The notes under the pieces: generated by a model
The model's database searches: none
Told to the model about the DNA's origin: nothing
What the model saw: the letters and a program-made list of their open reading frames with translations, nothing else
Translations under genes and position numbers: made by a program
Shown: one piece after another, positions 23,375 to 31,439 of the stretch
Layout: each line of letters starts with the position of its first letter
Position numbering within the stretch: the stretch's first letter is position 1
Assembly (NCBI RefSeq): GCF_029227915.1
Contig: NC_079888.1
Coordinates: 3,421,001-3,485,000, forward strand
Source: Hydractinia symbiolongicarpus
Lineage: Eukaryota; Cnidaria; Hydrozoa; Anthoathecata; Hydractiniidae
Length of the DNA stretch: 64,000 nt
Reading direction: 5' to 3'

Positions 23375-24026
23375 GTGTACAGGTGCTTGACCCAAATGGA
23401 GCTAGGCTACTGGAGACCAGCTCTTGCGCATCCTGAGGTTTGAATAGCCTTTCGGCAAGTAACTTATTGTAGGAAATTACAAAGGCTGTAAAAGTATGGT
23501 GGTACTTGGTGGTGGCCCTCTTAATTTCCACCCCTTTACCCTCTAGCAGCTTGGTTACATCTGATTTAAACTCAGAACCATTTTTGCATTGAAAGGTTTT
23601 GGGGTAATGTAAAGGTCCTGCCCTGTAAATGGCCTTCAACATATCCACAACCTCGCTGGTCTTTTTGGTACGCAATGGCCTAGTTAACTTGTAACGTGAG
23701 GCAACGTCGATGCCCGTGAGAATGTATTTATAGGTGCTACTATACAGCTTGTCGTGGGGCATGTACAGTAGATCAAACTCGTGCATCTCATTCGGCTTTG
23801 TAATGGTAAAATGGGGGTTTTCTATGCGCTGCGGACTCTTGATATGCCTCAACCACAAGAGTTGACGGGAAAGTCAATGAGTGACCAGCTTTATGGAGAG
23901 ACTGCTCTCCTTCGCGAGTATTTTAATAGCTTTGCGCCCGATCCAGAGATGTTCTGGCATATAGTAAATTTGTCTTAATTTTTCAGCCTCTTCCTCGGTA
24001 ACGATATATGGTGATTTTTCTGACAT
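23375..24026 (-). pseudogene. Polinton-type DDE integrase, broken and truncated
   Basis: A retroviral-type integrase (rve) would insert the element's DNA. The ATG at 24,026 follows a TATAATAAAC box. Codon 51 is a stop (23,874-23,876), and the homologous frame continues after a shift near 23,870. The core has first catalytic Asp at 23,772-23,774 and the conserved GIDVASRY motif. At the second Asp site (QCKNGSEF) the codon at 23,583-23,585 is Lys, and at the Glu site, at correct DD35E spacing, the codon at 23,475-23,477 is Ile. The C-terminus, including any chromodomain, is cut off at the array boundary, and the frame runs on into tRNA sequence to 23,136. It cannot be active. Confidence 0.78.
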
Positions 24027-24037
24027 GTTTATTATAT
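24027..24037 (-). promoter_or_regulatory. TATAATAAAC box before integrase
   Basis: Reads CATATAATAAAC directly before the ATG at 24,026. Confidence 0.55.
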
Positions 24038-24051
24038 GTCAGAAAAAGTTC

Positions 24052-24450
24052 TTACAAACACTTGTAAGCCACAAAGCCTAGAAGGGACAATGAGCCAAGG
24101 ATGAATGCGAGTTCTCCATCCTGTTGGGTTTTTGAAGGGGTGTAAAAATCTTTCAATTGTGGGACCTTTTCGCTCCAAGCGATGCAGCATTGGTACATAT
24201 CGTCATCGAGCCTACGAAGGCTTTTGCCTGCTTTGAGCTTCATCTCTCTTTGCCTGGCAAACCAATCCAATTTAGCCTGCCTTTTCCGTATCCGCTCTGC
24301 CTGGGTTGCATTTAGTCTTTCTATTGCACGGTCATGACGCCTTCGTTCCGCTTCGCCGTGCCCCGAGAGCTTGCTGAATAGATAATTTGTCACCGAAAAT
24401 TCTAGGGCGTTGATCGCAGCGCCCGCGATAATGACAGCGATAGTAGCCAT
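24052..24450 (-). CDS. Small two-helix membrane protein of the element
   Basis: 132 codons, intact, TAA stop. Residues 1-25 are hydrophobic (MATIAVIIAGAAINALEF), residues 33-75 are highly charged and probably helical with many Arg, Lys and Glu, and residues 112-132 form a second hydrophobic segment (ELAFILGSLSLLGFVAYKCL). It lies 11 nt after the upstream capsid-like gene and 25 nt before the integrase start, all on one strand, as in a co-expressed set. I recognise the pattern of a small virion or membrane protein but no named family. It is one of the few unbroken genes in the island. Confidence 0.7.
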   Translation of the reverse strand: MATIAVIIAGAAINALEFSVTNYLFSKLSGHGEAERRRHDRAIERLNATQAERIRKRQAKLDWFARQREMKLKAGKSLRRLDDDMYQCCIAWSEKVPQLKDFYTPSKTQQDGELAFILGSLSLLGFVAYKCL

Positions 24451-24461
24451 CTCTCCTTATT

Positions 24462-25680
24462 TCAATATTCAATGCCATGAAAATAGCCATCTAAGAAATT
24501 CGGCTGTGCGTCTTTGAGAAAGTATACATAGCACAGAAAATTCCCAGGTCCGTCGGCTTTCTTGGTCATGTGGAGGGTGATTCTGTCGGACAGACGTGGT
24601 TGGGGTCTGCCGCTACCATGTAGGGTATCGTCGGGAGAGGCTCGGAAATCGATAAACACCGCATAGCTTTCGTTGAAAAACTGGCCAATCGTGACGTTAC
24701 TATCGTGGGCACCAAAAATGTTGTCAATCTGTTCGAGATGGTCCTTGGGGAGCATCGCGTGACTGTACAGCTCATTAGGCTCCCCCCTCAACGGTAATAG
24801 TAATACTCTCGATCTTAGGGTTATAGAACACCTCATTGACACCGGCATAGGGCTTCACTTTTCTAGGGTGTATGAAGAGTAGCAAGACACGTTTGAGGCT
24901 TTTCACAGCCTGATCGATCTGGAGATTATATCCTGCTTCCTCATAGTAACTACCTTGCTACAGAGTATGCGTTCGTAGGGCAAAGCGAGATGACTATACC
25001 TCAACATCATGGCACTTACCAGGCCTTCATGGGCGATCTTGTCAAACTTGTGCTTGATATTTGTATTTGTATAGGCCCCATCCGCTGCCTTGGCCCCGGT
25101 AGACCCCGAGTCTGCCGTCCTGGTATCTTTGATCACGTCATTGTAAGCCGCGAAATGCAGGTCGAATTGCAATCTGCCATGGAGTCCTTCCGGGTAAAGC
25201 GATAGGTCTTGGCTCAGTTCGAACATCCTTCCCAAGGGTTTGCAAAAGGTATTACCATACGCTGCGGCGATGGCCTTTTCTTCATCCGTCCCGACGTGGT
25301 CGCTAGCTTTGACCTGTAAGGCCCGGATGGGACCGTCATTGGGGTTGATCGTCTAATATGAGGTTGCTGTCTCTGTCAAATTTTGGGAGCCAGAGAATAT
25401 ATTGTAGTCAGATATGTTTTGCACTTCGTTGCCATCCAATGTAATGCGCAGGTTCCTCACCAGGCCTTTGACAATATTGCTGACAATGGTACACTTTGTA
25501 TTGGTTCCCGTCGACGTCAGGTCAAATAGAAGCTTGAGACTGCCGGAAAGATGACATCATTCTGAGGCATATCAACGTACAAGTCATCAGCGTAAAAGTC
25601 TTGATTTTGATTGATGGTTGAGGGTATGTAATTAATCTGAACTCGTTGTTTCCTGCCTTTGATACCGAAGAGTTACTCAT
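24462..25680 (-). pseudogene. Probable capsid/structural gene, frameshifted
   Basis: About 400 codons. The ATG at 25,680 sits behind a TATAATAAAC box, and the TGA is at 24,462-24,464. Coding sense moves between frames several times: 25,680 to about 25,590; then another frame with an in-frame stop near 25,353; then about 25,350-24,903; then a further frame; then about 24,790-24,462. Size, beta-rich composition and position beside integrase suggest a double-jelly-roll-type capsid protein, but this is inference. A different structural protein is possible. Confidence 0.45.
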
Positions 25681-25691
25681 GTTTATTATAC
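25681..25691 (-). promoter_or_regulatory. TATAATAAAC box before capsid-like gene
   Basis: On the - strand TATAATAAAC immediately precedes the ATG at 25,680. The same box precedes the integrase start. Confidence 0.55.
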
Positions 25692-25709
25692 AAGGGGAAA
25701 TCTTTAAGT

Positions 25710-25743
25710 AAATGCCAACGTAAAATGCCAAAGTAAATGCCAA
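25710..25743 (+). promoter_or_regulatory. Three AAATGCCAA direct repeats
   Basis: AAATGCCAA at 25,710, 25,723 and 25,735 (spacing 13 and 12 bp), between the 25,680 start and the palindrome. Looks like iterons or a binding-site cluster. Function inferred only. Confidence 0.6.
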
Positions 25744-25748
25744 CTAAC

Positions 25749-25808
25749 TTCTCATCCGGAAGATCGTGATCAAATACTGGTATTTGATCACGATCTTCCG
25801 GATGAGAA
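25749..25808. repeat. 60-bp perfect palindrome
   Basis: Two 29-bp arms (25,749-25,777 and 25,780-25,808) are exact reverse complements around a 2-bp centre (TG). It lies between the divergent genes starting at 25,680 (-) and about 25,8xx (+). Confidence 0.95.
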
Positions 25809-26395
25809 GGGCCGTCCAGATAATAAACCTGATGACACGCAAAAACTTCCATCAACCCCAAAACTTTCGGTATCACCACGGTCTTCAAGAGAGCAACAGG
25901 GTGTCCCGAGATCTGGCCTTTCAAAGCAGAGGCAAAAGCTACTAAAATCAAAGGTTGACGACCTTTACAAACGTCTTAGTCGGGATCCGAGGCTGGGGAG
26001 CATATTGCTATACCTTACGACGAGATTTGGGTGGAAGGGAAACGTCTTTTTTTCAACGATATAGACCTTACGGCATTAATTACAAAGGATAAAGGTGGGC
26101 TTCAGGTTGCCGGGGAGATGATTAAGAGATTGAAGCCCAATCTCGTGCGACCCCTGAGTTTTCCCGACTATGTTACTATACCCAACATGGGTAAGGCAGC
26201 GGCCCAGGCACTTGGGCAAAAGGTTGATGACATTTTGGATGATAATATCATATCAATGAAATCTGTAGAGGAATTTGTAGATGCCACGGAGAGGCTTATT
26301 CAAGAAACTTCATTTGGCGGTACTTATGAACTTCTCACTGAACGTGAAATAAGAGGGTTTAACCAAGAAGCACAGATTATAAGGGTTAACATGAC

Positions 26396-26990
26396 TTGAA
26401 AAGCAAGATGATCTTATATGATAGCGAGATTAGCAAGGCGGAGAACGAGGTGAAAAAACTCGAGAAGCAGAAGGCCAGGGTAGACGAAGGACAAAGAACT
26501 AATCTTGAGAAGAAAATAGCAAAACTTGAGGAAAAAATTGAAAAATGGAACGATTTAAAAGAGTCTGCGCAGGATGCTCATAGCTTACTATCCTGCCAGA
26601 TGAAAATTGCCGGAGATGACACGTCCCTGCTGGAGAAGCTAAAGATACTCTACAAAGAGCAGGGTGTAACCATAGCGAGTATAGTGTCTGCTATTAGTCT
26701 ATTGATTTCAACCATCGTGCTATCCGTTACAGGAGGAGGTGCCGCTGGAAGTGCCGCAGGGAAGGGGTGTGTAGAGAAACAGCTTAAAAGGCTCGGAAAG
26801 TTCTTGAAATACCTGGCAGGTAAAGTAGGTGCTGCATTGCCCGGGATTATGGGTACCATAGTCTCGTTCTTTCTCAGAGTAGCGGCAACTGTTGCCGATT
26901 ATATACAGCTATGCATTTGTACATGGCAATAGCTGCCGCCGTTGGGTTTGTGGTGGTCTACGTTGGAAAGGTGTATTATGAACTATTTTT
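26396..26990 (+). pseudogene. Coiled-coil plus membrane-segment protein
   Basis: An open frame to 26,932 begins, in practice, at the ATG at 26,408. The N-terminal third is a strongly charged coiled coil rich in Glu and Lys. Then come an amphipathic or hydrophobic stretch (GVTIASIVSAISLLISTIVL), a Gly/Ala-rich hinge, a basic segment, and a second hydrophobic stretch near residues 130-170. A frame shift near 26,905 leads into a third hydrophobic segment (AIAAAVGFVVVYVGKVYYEL) that fits as the true C-terminus. It overlaps or abuts the preceding gene, suggesting co-expression. A membrane-active virion protein is plausible; no family is named with confidence. Confidence 0.5.
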
Positions 26991-26994
26991 TAAG

Positions 26995-28163
26995 TCAGAT
27001 GTAGGCAATGATGAGCCCTACCCCTATCGTGATCAATGCGGTCTTGGTATCCTCGTGCTGGTTTTGTGGGGGTTGCTCGGGGGTATGTATAGGTGGCGTA
27101 GCATGTTTGGGAGGCATAGATGGCATAGCCTGTATAGTATGATGGGGAATATGTATGGGAGGTGTAATAGGGGTAGAATGCCTAGGAGGTGTAGTATGCT
27201 TTGGAGGTAGGGAATGCCTAGGGGGCGTAGTATGCTTTGGAGGTAGGGTATGCCTAGGGGCGTATTATGCTTGACAATAGGCTTATTGTTCACATGGACC
27301 TGTACCCCCACATTGGCAGGTGCGATCAAAATGTACACGCCGAGCTTGACAGAAAAATTCACAGGCGTTCGGGCACATTGCAACATCTTCTGAAAATTGG
27401 TGATGTCATGCCCCACATTTTCCTGACGTTGGACCATGGCCTCAAATTTCTGCAATAAGATTTGCCTTGCTGTATAGTTATCTGCGCCGGAGCCGATCAG
27501 GGATGCCTTGGCATCCGCCTGCGACCCCAGCAAAAGGACCACGTAAACACGCATACTTTTGCTTAGCTTGGTCAGGCCCACCGCTGTTAGGCCCTAACTT
27601 GTGGGGATGATAAATTTGACCTGATCCCCACCAACTTGCGGCCAACATCTACCATTCGTCAAGTACGACATGATATCTTTGAATATATACAAAGCATTGG
27701 CATCTGCACCGTATTCGCAACATACCTGTGCATATCCTGGGGTGGAAGAGGGGTTTCTATACTGCGAGAACCCATCATCATAGGGCATGGGGACCTTCAT
27801 CCTTGCTAGGATACGACGTATGTGGTAGTAGGCATTAAATTTGAAGATCGAATTGACAAGGGGTATCGAGCCCATCATGTGTTTAGCAGAGATGCCTAAT
27901 GCCGTCGTTGTGCAATGGGTGGCAAAATTAACCTGGATATTCCAGTAGTCCAACGCCTGCCCTGTCCAGCACACCTTAACAGGGTCCTTCACCAGATTGC
28001 TGGGATTGGAGATGTCATAATTGGTAAACTCGGGAAATGCCACTTCAATGTGGGACTCTGTCGATACGTACAAGCCCTGATGCTCTAAATTTGTAATACC
28101 AAATGCCTAATCTCCCCTGTTACTTTTGTAATTTTGCCTTGGGTTGTATGAGTATATGTTCAT
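26995..28163 (-). pseudogene. Broken gene with proline-rich stalk and C-terminal anchor
   Basis: Starts at ATG 28,163. In the same frame there are TAG codons at 28,107-28,109 and 27,594-27,596. Between and after them the sequence reads like one beta-rich domain of about 290 residues. A frame shift near 27,260 is needed to enter a Pro/His-rich repeat region (PPKHTTPPRHS units) that ends in a hydrophobic segment (ALITIGVGLIIAYI) and TGA at 26,995-26,997. The order of domain, stalk and membrane anchor suggests a surface or internal virion protein. The + strand gene at 26,396 converges on it. Confidence 0.5.
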
Positions 28164-28181
28164 CCTTTCTTAAAACAACGG

Positions 28182-28720
28182 ATGAAACAACTGTACATCA
28201 CCGATATGGAAAAGCCTACGATATTTGAAGACTACCTGGGACATGATACAAGAATTGCCTTGAAATCGATCAGTATTCGGCCTGTATGGCCAAACCTGTA
28301 TAGTAACAACGAACTTACTATAGGTAAGGTACGGCCTGATCAGAGGTTGAATCGGATCGAGATCCTGAATGGTTTGTACAGAATAGAGGATTTGACGTCC
28401 ATTGTGAATAGTCAAGCAGAGGACAAGATTAAGCTCTTTCTCCCGAAAAATGGACTCTGCAGACTCCGTGTCAGTAACGGGTACTCGGTGGTGATGAATC
28501 GACGATTACAAGAGCTCCTAGGCCTACCCTACGATCCCGCAAAAAAGTACTATTTAAAGGGCGACTATGATGCATATTACAGGACGTTGTTTACCATAGG
28601 TTGGGACTCGTCTGAACGCAGTTGGACGAAGACGACTGTCTGCTTGATGGGAAAAAGTCTAAAATTCTGGCTTTGCTTCCCACCAAAGAGTTAAACGATT
28701 GGGGAGATATGCTGATCTGA
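28182..28720 (+). pseudogene. Unrecognised element gene, late frameshift
   Basis: Open from ATG 28,182 for about 145 sensible codons, then the protein-like frame shifts near 28,620 and continues to TGA at 28,718-28,720. Soluble, mixed charge, no membrane segment or signal peptide. It diverges from the 28,163 gene with only 18 bp between starts, so the two share a promoter region. Function unknown; a structural protein is a guess. Confidence 0.45.
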
Positions 28721-28774
28721 AAGTTTGACACTCCTGTTTACCTTCCACTGAAGGGCTCTACGGACCGTCAGGTG

Positions 28775-29550
28775 TTCATGTTAACCCTATTCGGTCCGGG
28801 GGGCATCGGATTCCGCCCCCCCCTGACGGTTTTTTTTAATAACTCCTGATTGCTTTCTTATATGGCTATGATACTTACTGAGTTTCAACATTTATCTATT
28901 AGACACCTGCATGTAAATTTTGAGGTCCCATACCTTTCAGAGGCTAGGATATTGACCATTACTCAAAACTACCCCTAAAATCTCTATGAAATCCTTATAT
29001 TGTGGAAAATATAATAGCTCCTGTTAGGATTATCCTTAGAACTTGAAACTTGCAACACAACTTTGTTTCATCAAGAAGAATCATTTTGAATAATTTTGAC
29101 ACGTGACTAATCCGATTTCCCGATTTTGTCGGATTTTACCCGAAAATCGAAAAAAAACGGATTTTCGGGCAATTTTTGGCACTTCTATATTCGATCCATG
29201 TGAAAACCGGAAGATATGTTAAAAAAACTCTATTTACCTTTCAGAAACTTCAAACAGAATGTAAAAATTCGCTTTAGAACAAAAGTAACTATATTTTAAG
29301 CAGATAGTGGCATTTTTAACAATTTTCAAACTTCTGTTGACGTCACAGAAAATGTGCTGACGCAAGCAAAAGTTTATTGCCGCCATTTTGTTCCTTTTAT
29401 GACGTACTATAAGTGTGACAAGTTTGATTCCATTTGAACAGTCCTATGAAAAGTTATTGAGGGGGGGGGGGGGCGGAATCCGCCCCCCCCCCCCCCCCCC
29501 CCCCCCGATCATAGTATGTTCAAAAAAACCCGGACCGAATACGGTTAACG
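28775..29550. mobile_element. Inverted-repeat segment with G/C tracts, MITE-like
   Basis: 28,780-28,799 is the reverse complement of 29,530-29,549 with one mismatch. Just inside each arm lies a GCGGAATCC-type core next to long G or C runs (C8 at 28,816; G13 at 29,461; C24 at 29,483). The 0.65 kb between is AT-rich and noncoding. This fits a nonautonomous DNA element inserted in the Polinton remnant. Confidence 0.5.
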
Positions 29551-29618
29551 GACGAATATCACCATGAAAAGAACGTCTCGTTTACAGGCTTAACCATGTG
29601 CATTCTCATAGAATAAAG

Positions 29619-30240
29619 ATGAGCGATATCAGCAAACTGTATCTAAGTTTGCCAAGTGTACCTGCGCAACGTGCCGATATGCAGGATGAAGGACAGGTCT
29701 TTAGGCTTAATAAAATTGAGAAAATGGATCAATATCTACGAAATGAAATCAAGGAGCGAAACAGGCGTGCCAAGAAGTTTAAAATGCAGAATACGTGGGT
29801 ATGCTTCTGCGACCATGGTCTGCTTTGGATAAGCGTGATTACGTCGGGGCCTGGCATAGGAGCTATAGCCTCCGGCTTAGGAGTCCCCCTGGCCATTGTA
29901 ATTGGGGAGGGCTCACGATTGCAGCTGGAATAGGACAAGCCGGTCTTAGAAACGCTTCAAAAAGGCTTGGGGTTAAGAGCATAAGCATGAAAGTATAAGA
30001 ATATTAGCCGAATCGAAACCGAACTCAATCATTGATCTCATCTCAAAGGCAATGGAAAACAGTGTGTGATTAGTGACTGAGAGTACAGCTTGATCAGCAG
30101 GGAAAAGGAGAGGTATATGCTGCTAACAGATGCAACAGCGTTTTTCCCGAATTGTGAATGCCATAAACGAACAAGGGCGCGCCCAGTTAGTTGCCAAGGG
30201 CAGGGAAGAGGGAAGAAACGATGTTTTAAAAAAGCTTTAG
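29619..30240 (+). pseudogene. Hydrophobic-core element protein, frameshifted
   Basis: ATG 29,619 follows GAATAAAG. About 60 codons of charged helix (NKIEKMDQYLRNEIKERNRR) lead into a long hydrophobic, Gly-rich stretch (ITSGPGIGAIASGLGVPLAI). The frame then shifts near 29,905 and again before about 30,100. The last frame ends with a charged helical tail and TAG at 30,238-30,240. Architecture resembles small membrane-spanning proteins common in invertebrate Polintons. Exact role unknown. Confidence 0.45.
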
Positions 30241-30379
30241 TCTGTGCAGTTTGAAAGCGCTACATAGAGTCCCCACCTGAGTATAAGCCTTTATTTTATA
30301 TGTTTTATAGGCCATAAAGGACCTACAAAATGTATGGTTTTCTTAATCCTCACTTAGCAGCCATTCTTTTTTGAAGTCC

Positions 30380-30832
30380 TTATATCGACATTCCGTGATA
30401 TGTACCTAGTGGTACATGGTGGTAGTTGTTTTTGCCTTGCATATAGACCGATAAAACAGTCAGGATGGTACGGGCTTGGCATGGCTCATCGTAGGGTACT
30501 GGCATACCATAGAATTTGATCGTGATCACGTCCTTTTAGTATTTGAGTTTAACGTTCACGTAACGGTCCTTTTTCACGGGCTCTGTCGTCAATTGCTCAT
30601 CAATCAACTCCTCGATTTTGGACCAGATTTGACGATACTTTGCAATCCAATCAGGGTACTCTTCAAAATCGAGACTCATCGCTGGTACTGCATTGGCGTT
30701 GTACCGAGTCACTCCATGTGGGGACCAGATTTTAGGTGTTTTTACCCTGGGAGATACCACAAGGTCTCGTGTATGGTACCCTACGATGTACTTTTTATCC
30801 TTACCCCTGTTAGCAGGAATGGGATCCGACAT
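30380..30832 (-). pseudogene. Unrecognised element gene, one frameshift
   Basis: ATG 30,832, open for 98 codons to 30,536. The protein-like frame resumes after a shift near 30,535 and stops at TAA 30,380-30,382, giving about 150 codons. Notable segments are PKIWSPHGVTRYNANAVPAM and a charged helix ending TTEPVKKDRYVNVKLK. Soluble, no membrane segment. It begins 34 bp after the stop of the 51-codon gene upstream. Confidence 0.45.
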
Positions 30833-30865
30833 CTGTCATACGCATCGAGTACCCCTTCACAGTCC

Positions 30866-31021
30866 TTACATCGTTCCATTTATTCTATCAATAAGATCCT
30901 CTAGGCCTTGAATCCTATGTTCATTAGTCTTCTCCTTCTCTGATTCTTGTGCTAAAATCAGGGCCATGAGGGGTAGGGAGATACCAAAGATATCGAATTT
31001 TGTTTGACAGTTGACGCACAT
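30866..31021 (-). CDS. 51-residue membrane-anchored small protein
   Basis: ATG 31,021 directly abuts a TATAATAA box (overlapping TAAATG), and the frame ends with TAA at 30,866. Residues 8-25 form a hydrophobic segment (KFDIFGISLPLMALILAQ); residues 26-51 are a charged helix. First of two genes on this strand. Intact, but too short for family assignment. Confidence 0.5.
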   Translation of the reverse strand: MCVNCQTKFDIFGISLPLMALILAQESEKEKTNEHRIQGLEDLIDRINGTM

Positions 31022-31029
31022 TTATTATA
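31020..31029 (-). promoter_or_regulatory. TATAATAAATG box before 51-codon gene
   Basis: CTATAATAAATG overlaps the start codon at 31,021. Third example of the motif. Confidence 0.5.
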
Positions 31030-31086
31030 GTAGTATTTTTGATTTCATCCTACAACCCCGAAGGATTTTAAGATAACTTATGAATT

Positions 31087-31436
31087 TCACATGTTGCCGC
31101 CCATGTCTTGCGTCCCGAGCCCCTTGGGGATATACTTGAATAGGTAGGCATACTTTTCAACAGCCCTACTGCACATGCCTCGCGTCTTGAACCTGTCCGT
31201 CACATATTTGAGCTGCCGGGGCTCCTCCTCAACAGCCTTATTCCACATGTCTTGCGTTTTGAGCCAGTCCGGTACATAAATTACCATGTGAGGTATTTTT
31301 TTAACAGCCCTGCTGCACATGTCCCGCGTCTTGAACTTATCAGGTACATATTTGAGCTGCCGCGCACCTCCTTAACGGCCTTATTGCACATGTTTTGCGC
31401 CATGGTATGGTCCGGAATATTGTGAAATCAACTCAT
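31087..31436 (-). pseudogene. DUF4116-type repeat protein, broken
   Basis: Repeats with a 24-residue period, each carrying MCxxAV, a helix, then YVPDxxKTQD. Three clear units lie at 31,087-31,320 and another part upstream. The likely start ATG 31,434-31,436, behind TATATAA, is followed by TGA as third codon (31,428-31,430), and a frame change near 31,360-31,370 separates the first unit from the rest. DUF4116 repeats occur in large DNA viruses, some bacteria and invertebrate elements. Their function is unknown. Confidence 0.6.
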
Positions 31437-31439
31437 TTA

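Larger units (their letters stand above)
25708..26399 (+). pseudogene. Unrecognised element gene, broken near its start
   Basis: Two overlapping frames carry protein-like sequence. One runs about 25,753-26,060 and contains a basic helical stretch (SKQRQKLLKSKVDDLYKRL). The other runs 26,031-26,399 with an open 122-codon frame ending VNMT. The change of frame near 26,020 looks like one indel in a single gene of about 190-220 codons. An alternative start is the ATG at 25,832, after GATAATAAAC at 25,819. The product is unknown, perhaps a minor structural protein. Confidence 0.45.

Noticed and set aside
23781-23978. + strand open frame of 65 codons over the integrase start
   Set aside because: It lies antisense to the integrase, whose frame shows family motifs.
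26911-27210. + strand 99-codon frame with a Cys/Arg/Met-rich tail
   Set aside because: Only its first 30 or so codons look real (end of the membrane protein). The tail is antisense to the Pro-rich stalk gene.
30476-30911. Overlapping + strand frames of 142 and 72 codons
   Set aside because: Antisense shadows of the - strand genes at 30,380-30,832 and 30,866-31,021.
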